Shown here: positions 55,475 to 64,000 of the stretch, in pieces
Layout: every line of letters begins with the position of its first letter
Position numbering within the stretch: position 1 is the stretch's first letter
Assembly (NCBI GenBank): GCA_006503475.1
Contig: RSEH01000146.1
Span: 1 to 64,000, forward strand
Reading direction: 5' to 3'
Source of the DNA: Stentor roeselii
Lineage: Eukaryota; Ciliophora; Heterotrichea; Heterotrichida; Stentoridae
Length of the DNA: 64,000 nt
Notes under the pieces: model-generated
Seen by the model: only the letters and a program-made list of their open reading frames with translations
Database searches by the model: none
What the model was told of the DNA's origin: nothing
Position numbers and translations under genes: made by a program

Positions 55475-58400
55475 ATGGAACAAAATTCCATGATCGACTT
55501 CTTACGAAACGATTTCCGTGAATTTTCAATAGACCGTGGCCATTCCTCAGAGAACAGTGGTTTTTCAAACAACTACATCTCAACAAACCGATACACCTTC
55601 CTATCCTTCCTTCCAAAAAACCTATTTTTCCAATTCCAAAGACTAGGTAACATCTGGTTCCTTTTAATATCAGTTCTCGAAATGCTTCCACTAGAGTTAT
55701 CATCCTCTTCAAACTGGTCAACAATCTCCCCTTTATGCTTCGTGTTATTCATCACGATGTCCAAAGACGCATACGCAGACTACAACCGTCACAAGTGGGA
55801 CAAAGAAATAAACAACAAGACTTGCAAGATCTGGAACGAGTCAAGCAACGAGTTCATTGAATGTGAATGGAAAGACATTGAAGTAGGGAACATTTTAATG
55901 CTCACCAATGAAGATGAAGTCCCTGCTGATTGCGTTCTTATCAAGTCCAGTTCGGAGACTTGCTATTTGGAGACTAGCAGCTTAGACGGCGAGGATAACT
56001 TGAAAGTCAAGCAGCCTCTCGGAGAAATCGCAAGTTTATTCAATGGTCACAGCGCTTTGGCAGCTATGGGCGCTTTGCATTATTTGGATGACGCACTTGT
56101 GAAAACTGAACAGTCTAATGACAAACTTCATTCTTTTGCAGGGTCGATTAAACTTAGATCGAACCCGAGAAGCATACAGATTAGTCTTGAAAATGTGGTA
56201 CTTAGAGGAAGTAAGCTGAAAAATACTGAATGGGTTATTAGTCTTGTACTTATGACTGGCGCTGACACGAAACTCATGCAAAATACATTGAATGGCAAGT
56301 CAAAGAAAAGCAGAATTGAAAAAATTCTGAATAAGTATCTTTTTTTTAGTTTCTTGTTTATGATGCTGCTTTCGATTATTTGTTTTATTGTTTCTCTTGT
56401 TTTTTCATTTGATTCTAACTCGTTCAGCCATCAATTCAAGAATAGTGAAAGTTTTTCTTCTTTGATGATACTTTCTTACTTTATACTCTTTAATAGGTTT
56501 ATTCCTATATCGTTGTATGTGACTATTGATATTTTAAAACTGTTTCAAGCTAAATTCTTGAATTGGGATAATTTTTTACTTTGTGAAGAACGATCTACAA
56601 GACCAGTCGTCAAAAGTTTTGACCTTATTCAAGAACTGGGACAAGTTGAGTATGTCTTCGCTGATAAGACTGGCACTTTGACTTATAATCAGATGGACTT
56701 CAAGAAATGTTCTATTAAAGGAAAACTTTTTGATTCGCTTGAGCAGCTTAAGGACCATGAAAGGACTTCAGATATTTGCGACTTTTTAGAAGTCTTGGCA
56801 CTATGCCACACAGTAATCCCAGAAGAGCAAGAAGGTGTAACAATATACGAAGCCGCATCTCAAGACGAAGAAGCCCTAGTTCAAGCAGCCCGAGTACTAG
56901 GTTATAAATTCGTATCAAACTCATCAGGGTACTACGTAGTCAACGTTGATAACGAAAACCTTGAATACCGAGTCCTAGGCATTAACGAGCTGACATCAGA
57001 AAGAAAAAGAATGAGTGTCTTAGTCGAGCCCATGAGTGACAGGGCCAGAGGTCCAGTCTTATACTGCAAAGGCGCAGACTCCGTAATGCTAAGTCGATGC
57101 AACATGAGAAGTGCGGATTTCGACTCAACTTTAGCCCACATCGAGCATTTCGCAGTTTGCGGCTTTCGTACTTTATTACTCGCTAAAAAAGAACTGACCC
57201 CTGCAAAGGCTGAAGAATTTAGCAAAAAGTTCATGACTGCTAAAAATGCACTTTACGATAAAAATAAAAGACTTGAAGAAATCGCTGAAGAAATCGAACA
57301 GGACTTGCAAATTGTTGGAGTCACTGCTATTGAAGATAAGGTTCATGAAGGTGTTAGTGAGACTATTGGGAATTTAATGAGATCTGGCATAAAAGTTTGT
57401 ATTTTGACTGGGGATAAATGTGAAACTGCTTTGAATATCGCGTTTTCGACGAAGTTGTTCAATCCTAATATCGCTTTGGTTAATGTGAAAGGGAAAAATT
57501 CGACGGAAGTTGAGAATTCTTTGGTTGCTGGACTTACCAAGCATTTGTTTTACTCGTCAAAAGCAAGCAATTTTAATAATCGCGAAGATTTTAATAGAAT
57601 TCAACCGGTTAGCTCTTTTGATCGCATTTTAAGTGTTTCTGTTGTTAAGCAGAAAAAGGAAAAAATTGTTATTAAACCTTTACCGAGAAGAAGGGTCAAG
57701 TATTTGAATCTTGGACTTGTTGTTGATGGAGAAGCTTTTGCTGTTGTTGCTGCGAGTAAACAGTTGACTAGCTACTTGATGATGCTTATTAGTGTTAGTC
57801 AGTCAGCTATTTTTGGAAGAGTCTCCGCACAGCAGAAGTCTCAGATTGTTAAACTGGTAAAGACCGGATTTGTATTCACCCCATGCACACTAGCAATAGG
57901 AGACGGTGCAAACGATTTATCAATGCTCCAAGAAGCAGACATAGGAGTAGGAATCCTAGGAAAAGAAGGAAGTCAAGCAGCAAACAGTAGCGATTTCGCA
58001 ATAGGAAAATTTCAACTTCTAGACAAATTAATGCTTTTCCAAGGCCGTTGGAATTACCACCGAACAAGTAAGGTGATTTTTTACTCATTTTACAAGAACT
58101 TCGTATTCAGCCTTCCGTTATTTTACTATTCTTTTTACTCTGGCTACTCAGCGACAGGTCTTTACGAGTCGATTTTAACAGCGGTTTACAACATTATCTT
58201 TACAAGTCTGCCCATCCTTATCTTAGGCTGCTTCGACAAAGACATGCCCCGGGCGAGAGTAGTTAAATACCCGCCGAGTTATCTTTCAGGAGTCTACAAT
58301 CGTAGCTTTGACTATGTTCAAAGTGCTTTATGGGCAACAAAGGCTCTTGTCAATAGTCTCATCGTGTTCTTTTTTGCGATTACGGCTAGTTACTCAGTCA

Positions 58401-61400
58401 CTTCCAAGGGCCGCACAGAGGATTTGTTTATTTTAGGGACAACTGTTTATATCTCTATTGTTGTCACTGTTAACCTGATTTTACTTTTTGAAGCACATGA
58501 GTGGTCGGTATTGTTTTTTTTAAGTATTTTTTTTAGCTTTGGAGTCCTTTTTCCGTTTCTTTTGATTTATCAGAAGAGTAACTTAGTGAGTTCTGCTTAC
58601 AACATGCATAAAATCATGGATATTCTTAACAATTTTTACACTTTTATCATTTCAACGATTTTAGGAATCATTCTCTGTGTTTGTCTAAATTTACTTGCCA
58701 CAGCTATTTTCAACAAGGTGAATAAAAAGCATAACAAGGAGAATTTTCACACCTTGTATGAAGACTCAGAGACTAACAAGTTAATGGTAAAGCGGGCAGT
58801 TCATTATCGCAAAGACCTTCCTAGTATTTCCAGATCAGAAACTAAAAAAACTGACTCAAATGGTGAGGAGATTGATTCTTATAAGTTTTATAAATATTCT
58901 CTGAAGTTCATCTTGCCATATATTGAAAGAAGCTACTTGTTGGTTAATACAGAGAGAAATGTTTTGTATATGAAAAGACTTTTTCGGTTCAGTGTTATAG
59001 TTTATGTGTTTTGGACTGTTCTTGAACTTTCACTTATCGATCAGATCAGGGAAGGTCTTATCTTCCGAGTAATGATTTTTGTTTATTTTTTGGCCGGAGC
59101 AGTCCTGACGATGTTCAAGGTCTTTCAAAAACACTATAAAACTTTTATCGTTATCTTCAATGCGATGCTTCTTGCTTTAAAATTAGTTTATGAGTCCAGC
59201 TTTTCAAGTGATGGCAGTTTGAGCTATGCCCTGTTGATGCCGTTATTATTTTTCTATCTTTACAATTGCACTTATGGTCTTTTTTTCCCTTGTATCATTT
59301 ATTTGTTGGCTCATTTTATCAAGCAGGCCTCTCTTTCAACATCTTCGAGTTTTTGGCTGCTTATTCATGAAATTTCAATTCTTTTTCCTTTATTCATTAT
59401 GTGTGTATTTATTGGATACACATTGGAAAAGTGCAGTCGGCAGGATTTTATTTTAAATAAAAGACTTGATTATAAGTTTCAGAAAGGTCATGATATTTTA
59501 GGGAATTTGTTACCTGGGTTTGTGAAGGAAAGGGTGAAACAAGGTGTTAGATATATTGCTGATTATCAGTCTTGTGTCACTGTACTTTTTTGTGATATAT
59601 GTGATTTTGATAAGATTTGTGCTAGTCATTTACCTAATGAACTTCTTGAATTACTTGATAGGTTTTTTGGAATTCTTGACCAGTTGTGTGATAAACATGG
59701 AGTCACTAAAATTGAAACTGTTAACAAGACGTATATGGTCTGTGGTGGTTTAAAAGACAGTGAAGAGCAGATTCCTCTAGCAATCCTTTCAACCCACCAC
59801 GCTGTTCGATGTCTAGACCTCGGCCTTGAAATAATCGAGCGAGTTCAGCAAGTTTATCTAAAAACAGGTGAAAAGCTGCAAGTAAAAATCGGGATCACAA
59901 CAGGTCCAGTGATTGCAGGAGTAGTCGGTGAGCATAAGCCTCAGTTCTCTCTTGTAGGTGATACAGTTAACACCGCAAGTCGAATGTGCACAACACTGGA
60001 ATCTCCAGATTGCATACAAATATCAGAGTCAACTCATAAATTTGTTTATAAATCGAAATACAGAATGACTGAAAATATGGTTTTTGTGAAAGGGAAAGGA
60101 AATACCAGAACTTTTATTGTTAGCTCTGTAGGGAAAAGAACCAGAAATAGAAGAATGGCAACAATTGAAAAGTTTAATGATGAAAATATTTATGATAGGA
60201 CAAGTCTTGAGATCCAAGCCAGTGAAGTTGAAGATCTAGTCGAAGTTGAAAAATTTCCTCAATCTGCCAAGCTAAAACTCGACGACTTCAAAGGAAACGA
60301 CGAAGATATAGACATGGACTTAATAGGTCCTGTTCAATGGATAGTTTGCAGTTTATATGAAAGTGCGGCTCAGAATCAATTCAGAGTGGGAATGATCGAA
60401 ATGCCAGGCAGACATCTGAAGTTAGGTATAAAGATTTTTACTTACTGTTACCTGCTGATAAATTCCTTATTTATCATTTATTTCCTCATCCATTCTCAAA
60501 CCTTCACTGAAATGTTAGTAGTATTTCGACTGCTGTTTATGGCAATGATCGTAACTTGTTTATTATTTTTTGAAAAAATCTACAAAAATAACTTATACCC
60601 CTGGCTTGTAGTAAGCATTTTTCTTTTAGGAAATTTCATTGTGACCTGTTCAATCCAGTTAAAATCTGACGAAGACTTAGCCTCTATAGTACTAGAAAAA
60701 ATGTATCTTTTTACTTTATTCTGCCATTTTCACGGCCTAGTCTTTGGCTTTACCCTCACTACTGGCCTTCTCGATTTAGGAACTTTTTACATGGTGGTAG
60801 GTTCGAGTCCTCATTCATTAACCGTCAAACTTTACAGCGTCTTCACCTTAAGTCTCTATTACATCATCGACTTGATATGTTGTTTATCAATAGAAATGCA
60901 AGAACGAAAAGTATTCAACATCAACAAATTCGCATTAAAAGAAATAAAAAATACTGAAAAACTGTTGAATCAAATGATACCCACTCAAGTTTTAAGGAAC
61001 TTACATAAAGATATCACGACAACTGACAGATATTTCGATGTTACAATAATTTACGCAGATATTTGCGGGTTTACCAGTTGGAGTTCAACGAAAGAGCCTA
61101 TTGAAGTAGTAAGTATGCTCAGTAAGTTATTCTCTAATTTCGATCACTTGTGCGTGAGACACAACGTCTATAAAGTGCATACTATTGGAGACTGCTACGT
61201 GATACTCAGCTTCACCGACGGTGAACAAAGAGACATCGCTAAAGAATGCATCAATATGGTCGAAATCGCTCTGGACATGATCAAAACCATTCAAAAAGTC
61301 AACAAAAGACAGAAAACTGAACTTAACATGAGGATCGGAATGCATACAGGGGAAGTAATCGCTGGAATCACAGGAACGAATATTGTTAGATATGACATCT

Positions 61401-61597
61401 ACGGCTCTGATGTCGAAATCGCAAATAAAACTGAAAGCAGTGGACTACCGGGAAAGATAAACGTCAGTGAAGTCACTCAGAACTTGCTGGAAATCTACCA
61501 GCCTGATCGTTTTGAATTCACTTTCAATAAAGAAATCTGTCACAAGCCCACTGGTCGACAGTTAAATTGTTATTTTTTATCTCAAAGTTCTTCTTAA
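55475..61597 (+). CDS. P4-ATPase/guanylyl cyclase fusion protein
   Basis: A 2040-residue protein of the ciliate/apicomplexan type. Residues 1-1090 are a P4-ATPase (lipid flippase) domain: actuator motif SLDGEDNLK (171-174; the usual DGET Thr is Asp), phosphorylation site DKTGTLTYNQM (Asp397), GDGANDLSMLQEADIGVGI. A second membrane set precedes cyclase domain C1 (about 1360-1520: VTVLFCDICDFDKI, TKIETVNKTYMVCGG, LVGDTVNTASRM); more helices precede C2 (about 1850-2030: VTIIYADICGFTSWSS, YKVHTIGDCYVIL, MRIGMHTGEVIAGI). C1 keeps the Asn/Arg pair but lost the second metal Asp; C2 keeps both metal Asp residues but lost Asn/Arg. The pair must form one active site, in the order opposite to mammalian adenylyl cyclases, as known for this family. 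It makes cGMP at membranes. WRAP73 follows after 15 bp. Confidence 0.95.
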   Translation: MEQNSMIDFLRNDFREFSIDRGHSSENSGFSNNYISTNRYTFLSFLPKNLFFQFQRLGNIWFLLISVLEMLPLELSSSSNWSTISPLCFVLFITMSKDAYADYNRHKWDKEINNKTCKIWNESSNEFIECEWKDIEVGNILMLTNEDEVPADCVLIKSSSETCYLETSSLDGEDNLKVKQPLGEIASLFNGHSALAAMGALHYLDDALVKTEQSNDKLHSFAGSIKLRSNPRSIQISLENVVLRGSKLKNTEWVISLVLMTGADTKLMQNTLNGKSKKSRIEKILNKYLFFSFLFMMLLSIICFIVSLVFSFDSNSFSHQFKNSESFSSLMILSYFILFNRFIPISLYVTIDILKLFQAKFLNWDNFLLCEERSTRPVVKSFDLIQELGQVEYVFADKTGTLTYNQMDFKKCSIKGKLFDSLEQLKDHERTSDICDFLEVLALCHTVIPEEQEGVTIYEAASQDEEALVQAARVLGYKFVSNSSGYYVVNVDNENLEYRVLGINELTSERKRMSVLVEPMSDRARGPVLYCKGADSVMLSRCNMRSADFDSTLAHIEHFAVCGFRTLLLAKKELTPAKAEEFSKKFMTAKNALYDKNKRLEEIAEEIEQDLQIVGVTAIEDKVHEGVSETIGNLMRSGIKVCILTGDKCETALNIAFSTKLFNPNIALVNVKGKNSTEVENSLVAGLTKHLFYSSKASNFNNREDFNRIQPVSSFDRILSVSVVKQKKEKIVIKPLPRRRVKYLNLGLVVDGEAFAVVAASKQLTSYLMMLISVSQSAIFGRVSAQQKSQIVKLVKTGFVFTPCTLAIGDGANDLSMLQEADIGVGILGKEGSQAANSSDFAIGKFQLLDKLMLFQGRWNYHRTSKVIFYSFYKNFVFSLPLFYYSFYSGYSATGLYESILTAVYNIIFTSLPILILGCFDKDMPRARVVKYPPSYLSGVYNRSFDYVQSALWATKALVNSLIVFFFAITASYSVTSKGRTEDLFILGTTVYISIVVTVNLILLFEAHEWSVLFFLSIFFSFGVLFPFLLIYQKSNLVSSAYNMHKIMDILNNFYTFIISTILGIILCVCLNLLATAIFNKVNKKHNKENFHTLYEDSETNKLMVKRAVHYRKDLPSISRSETKKTDSNGEEIDSYKFYKYSLKFILPYIERSYLLVNTERNVLYMKRLFRFSVIVYVFWTVLELSLIDQIREGLIFRVMIFVYFLAGAVLTMFKVFQKHYKTFIVIFNAMLLALKLVYESSFSSDGSLSYALLMPLLFFYLYNCTYGLFFPCIIYLLAHFIKQASLSTSSSFWLLIHEISILFPLFIMCVFIGYTLEKCSRQDFILNKRLDYKFQKGHDILGNLLPGFVKERVKQGVRYIADYQSCVTVLFCDICDFDKICASHLPNELLELLDRFFGILDQLCDKHGVTKIETVNKTYMVCGGLKDSEEQIPLAILSTHHAVRCLDLGLEIIERVQQVYLKTGEKLQVKIGITTGPVIAGVVGEHKPQFSLVGDTVNTASRMCTTLESPDCIQISESTHKFVYKSKYRMTENMVFVKGKGNTRTFIVSSVGKRTRNRRMATIEKFNDENIYDRTSLEIQASEVEDLVEVEKFPQSAKLKLDDFKGNDEDIDMDLIGPVQWIVCSLYESAAQNQFRVGMIEMPGRHLKLGIKIFTYCYLLINSLFIIYFLIHSQTFTEMLVVFRLLFMAMIVTCLLFFEKIYKNNLYPWLVVSIFLLGNFIVTCSIQLKSDEDLASIVLEKMYLFTLFCHFHGLVFGFTLTTGLLDLGTFYMVVGSSPHSLTVKLYSVFTLSLYYIIDLICCLSIEMQERKVFNINKFALKEIKNTEKLLNQMIPTQVLRNLHKDITTTDRYFDVTIIYADICGFTSWSSTKEPIEVVSMLSKLFSNFDHLCVRHNVYKVHTIGDCYVILSFTDGEQRDIAKECINMVEIALDMIKTIQKVNKRQKTELNMRIGMHTGEVIAGITGTNIVRYDIYGSDVEIANKTESSGLPGKINVSEVTQNLLEIYQPDRFEFTFNKEICHKPTGRQLNCYFLSQSSS

Positions 61598-61612
61598 TAA
61601 TCAGTCTTATAA

Positions 61613-62896
61613 ATGAACTTCTCTGATATCATCTCTTTTTCAGATAAAGCGAAATTTTCAAATAACTCACAGTTCTTGGCGATTGTTAAAGGAATGAGAT
61701 TGTCTGTTTATGAAAGTAGTAGAATGGCACTTGTTACTTCTTGGACTATTCTTGATCATGTGTCAGACTTGGAATGGTCACTTGATAGCACTTTGTTGAT
61801 CTGTGCACAAGCTAAACGGGGACTTGTGCAAGTTTTGAATATCAAGGACTTGAAATGGGAATGCAAAGTTTCGATGGGGCCGAGTGGACTGTCTGGAGCA
61901 TGGCTTAGTCCAGATGGCCGGCATATAATAACAGTCTGCAAGTACAAAATCCGGCTAAACATCTGGTCACTACTTCAAAAAGAAGTGTTCTCTATTCAAT
62001 CTCCAAAATACAGCCGAAAAGGTGTGATTTTTTCAAAATGCGGGCAATTCACAGGTGTCTTACTTTACATATCAGGCCAAGACTGGCTGCAAATATTCAA
62101 TAAGTCCTTCAAAATAGTCTCAAACTTCCAACTAAAAACTGAAAACACATCAGAAATTATCTGGTCCAATGACAATTTTTACATCTTCGCTCATGACCCA
62201 GAACATTTTTTAGTGTACGACCCAAGCGGTAACCTGCTACACGAATTAAGCCCATCACCAAAGATATTCACAGGATTCTTCTCAGGGAACATTGGAAGTA
62301 ACCTAGTCCTGAGTATCTCGAACAACAAACTTTGGGTGATCCACAGCACGACATGGATCCAATATCTCGAAATCAAGCCCTCTGCGGAGCTTCGTTCGAA
62401 AGACGTGATGATTTACAAAGAAGAAGAAGTTCTTAAAGACGGAGTCGTGAGTTGTAGCTATGAAATCACTGAAGAGTTTAAAGTAAATCCTTTGAATGAC
62501 GAGAGAAGTGTGACTTTCGTTAAATGGAGCCATGATGAAAAGTACCTCGCGGTAAGATTTGGTATTTTTTAATTAGACTCAATGCCGCAGGTGGTTTTTA
62601 TTTGGGATACTGTTTTAATGACTTTGAAGTCAGTCCTTGTTCATATGAAAAGTGTTAAAACTGTTGAGTGGTGTCCTGTTAGAAATATTTGCTTGATTGG
62701 AACTGCCTCTGGAAGGGTTTATATTTGGAGTGAAGATGGAGCTCTTTTGTGTGATTTGCCTTTTGGTAATGGATATTTAGAGAAAATGTTTAAAGTTGAA
62801 AGTGTTGAGTGGAGTCTTGATGGGCAGTATTTTTTGGCCAAGGATAGGCTGGAGCTGGTTGTTGCTTATCCTAATTTAGATGAGATTTGTCAGTAG
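61613..62896 (+). CDS. WRAP73: WRAP73-like WD40 protein, two exons (61613-62561, 62577-62896)
   Basis: 422 residues after removal of a 15-nt intron. WD-type repeats run throughout, for example LEWSLDSTLLICAQAKRG, WLSPDGRHIITVCKYKIRLN, FVKWSHDEKYLAVRFDSMPQ (across the splice), VVFIWDT and WCPVRNICLIGTASGRVYIW. FLATRNDNMPR-like sequence at the splice and the overall order match WRAP73/Wdr8, which binds SSX2IP/Msd1-type proteins and anchors microtubules at centrosomes and spindle poles; in ciliates basal bodies are the likely site (inference). Without splicing the frame ends at the intron's TAA. Confidence 0.85.
62562..62576 (+). other. 15-nt intron in WRAP73
   Basis: GTATTTTTTAATTAG. Joining G to AC gives an Asp codon within KYLAVRFDSMPQVVF. 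Retention meets an in-frame TAA inside the intron. Confidence 0.92.
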
Positions 62897-63441
62897 ATGG
62901 ATTATTAGTAGTTAAGGTAAAGATTAAGTGATAGAAGATTTAGCATGAACTATGTTAAATCATTTAAATACTGCAAATTCACATAGAAATGAAATCTTTA
63001 TTAATAATCAATTAATATGAGCCTAAAGGAAAAATCCCCAATGCTTTATTAATCAATAAGCGAAAGTTTTATTTTTTTCTCAATAAAAACCTTAAACTTT
63101 AAGATAAATCCTTAAAAATCTATAATAATCTTCAATTCTCATGAATCAATATAATCCCCAAGGAAAAATCCCTAATACTTTAATCACAAACCAAAAATTC
63201 TATTTTTTCTCAATAAATACTTTTAACTCTAAAAAAAATCTAAACTTTCTACCTAAATCATTTCTGATTCATTTCTGTTAAAAACCTCCCTATTTCCCCC
63301 CCTCGCGTTTTTTCCATTTTCCAAAAAACCAAAAAAATCAAAAAGACCCATGGTAAACTTTTCCATCTTAAAAAAAAATCAAGGGGTTATCCAAAAAATC
63401 AACACCTTGATAAAATTTCCATTTTTCCATCAAAATTAAAA
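62897..63441 (+). other. upstream region of the alpha-tubulin gene
   Basis: AT-rich. It holds a diverged tandem repeat and, near 63293-63320, a short C-run and a CG-containing patch. It ends in AAAATTAAAAATG. Confidence 0.6.
63003..63240. repeat. diverged two-copy repeat, about 134-nt period
   Basis: AAGGAAAAATCCCCAATGCT at 63026 recurs as AAGGAAAAATCCCTAATACT at 63160. CTCAATAAA followed by TTAAACTTTAA or TTTAACTCTAA also matches at the same offset. Confidence 0.65.
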
Positions 63442-64000
63442 ATGAGAGAAATCATTTCTATTCACATCGGACAAGCCGGCGTTCAAATCGGAAATTCATG
63501 TTGGGAGCTTTTTTGCCAAGAGCATAAAATCAGTGCAGACGGAAAACTGTCAGCGACTCCAGAGTCAGATTCAACAAGCAGCACATTTTTCATGGAAACA
63601 AGTTCAGGAGTCCACGTTCCTCGTTCCTTGATGATAGACCTTGAGCCTTCAGTGATAGACGAGGTGAGAACAGGTCGTTTTTCACGTCTTTTTAACTCAA
63701 ACTACCTGATTTCCGGAAAAGAAGACGCGAGTAACAACTTTGCAAGAGGCCGATACACAGTAGGCCGTGAGTATTCAGAAGAATGTTTAGAGACTATCCG
63801 TAAAATGACTGAAAACTGTGAAAGTCTTCAAGGTTTCCTTCTTTTTAACTCAATAGGAGGAGGTACCGGGTCAGGTCATACTTCCTCTATAATCGAGTCA
63901 CTTTCAAGAGACTACTGCAAACGTCCAAAGCTAGGTTTTCAAATCTTCCCTTCAAAAAACATCTCAACGTCAGTAGTAGAGCCTTACAACGCAGTGCTTG
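63442..64000 (+). CDS. divergent alpha-tubulin, truncated by the window end
   Basis: 186 codons are visible. [47 protein letters not shown] and [19 protein letters not shown] match alpha-tubulin, and the GTP-binding signature GGGTGSG is at residues 139-145. Many positions fixed in conventional alpha-tubulins differ: the loop around residue 40 ([12 protein letters not shown]) lacks the acetylated Lys, and the signature is followed by HTSSII instead of FTSLL. It is probably a specialised paralogue. The catalytic Glu254 lies beyond the window. Confidence 0.9.
   Translation, partial: MREIISIHIGQAGVQIGNSCWELFCQEHKISADGKLSATPESDSTSSTFFMETSSGVHVPRSLMIDLEPSVIDEVRTGRFSRLFNSNYLISGKEDASNNFARGRYTVGREYSEECLETIRKMTENCESLQGFLLFNSIGGGTGSGHTSSIIESLSRDYCKRPKLGFQIFPSKNISTSVVEPYNAVL

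Noticed and set aside
60799-60815. GGTTCGAGTCC, similar to a tRNA B box
   Set aside because: Lies inside the cyclase coding sequence and has no matching acceptor or anticodon arms.
1-64000. Reassigned stop codons, as in many ciliates
   Set aside because: Genes end at all three stops and the long open frames contain none of them, except the one TAA in the ABCC gene.

Overview
The window looks like macronuclear DNA of a heterotrich ciliate, most likely Stentor or a close relative. It is AT-rich and very gene-dense. TAA, TAG and TGA all act as stops, so the code is the standard one (6.1 kb of uninterrupted coding at 55475-61597 supports this). Almost all genes are single-exon, and three genes are restored to full family matches by removing a GT...AG intron of exactly 15 nt (9431-9445, 34443-34457, 62562-62576). 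Ciliate-type content agrees: a P4-ATPase/guanylyl cyclase fusion, a four-domain Ca2+ channel, a large REJ/Cys-rich surface protein, and basal-body and axonemal families.

Layout. 1-1420 is a decayed minus-strand gene that looks like a formin FH2 domain. 2605-6333 (-) is an ABCC transporter with one in-frame TAA. 6953-10451 holds an ankyrin protein, small unknowns, a spliced Atg8 and a LYR protein. 10455-17295 (-) holds an FxP/EF-hand-like protein and a CaV-type channel. 17511-21855 holds TMEM33, NADAR, TPR and unknown genes. 22334-26134 (-) is a tight row encoding a secreted protein, CEP20/FOP, MORN, EB1 and CHIP. 26466-27088 is a non-coding block with a G-quadruplex motif and an 87-nt hairpin repeat. 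27592-28965 is an RIIa-pseudoGK-GK protein.

29853-34613 is a compact cluster: degenerate aldo-keto reductase, PB1-ZZ-UBA (p62/NBR1-like) and MYND-prolyl-hydroxylase-like genes in tandem, with a GBP-like GTPase facing away from the last one. 34610-35942 (-) holds mitochondrial uL15 and a PEX22-like protein. 36075-39062 (-) is a surface protein with about 20 four-Cys modules. 39206-47352 holds a CCCH protein, a pseudo-HAD-like protein, an aromatic amino acid decarboxylase, mitochondrial bL21 and small unknowns. 48374-54366 is an RPxSA protein convergent with the REJ protein, followed by a relic of the latter. 55475-62896 holds the P4-ATPase/guanylyl cyclase and WRAP73. A divergent alpha-tubulin begins at 63442 and runs off the end.

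Gene packing is extreme. Two tandem pairs are joined by TAATAAATG (stop, 3-nt spacer, start). One divergent pair has start codons 3 bp apart. Two convergent pairs share overlapping stop codons. Functionally, the Ca2+ channel and the guanylyl cyclase fit Ca2+/cGMP signalling; EB1, CEP20, WRAP73 and tubulin fit microtubule and basal-body work; Atg8 and the p62-like protein fit selective autophagy. These links are inferred from families and position only.
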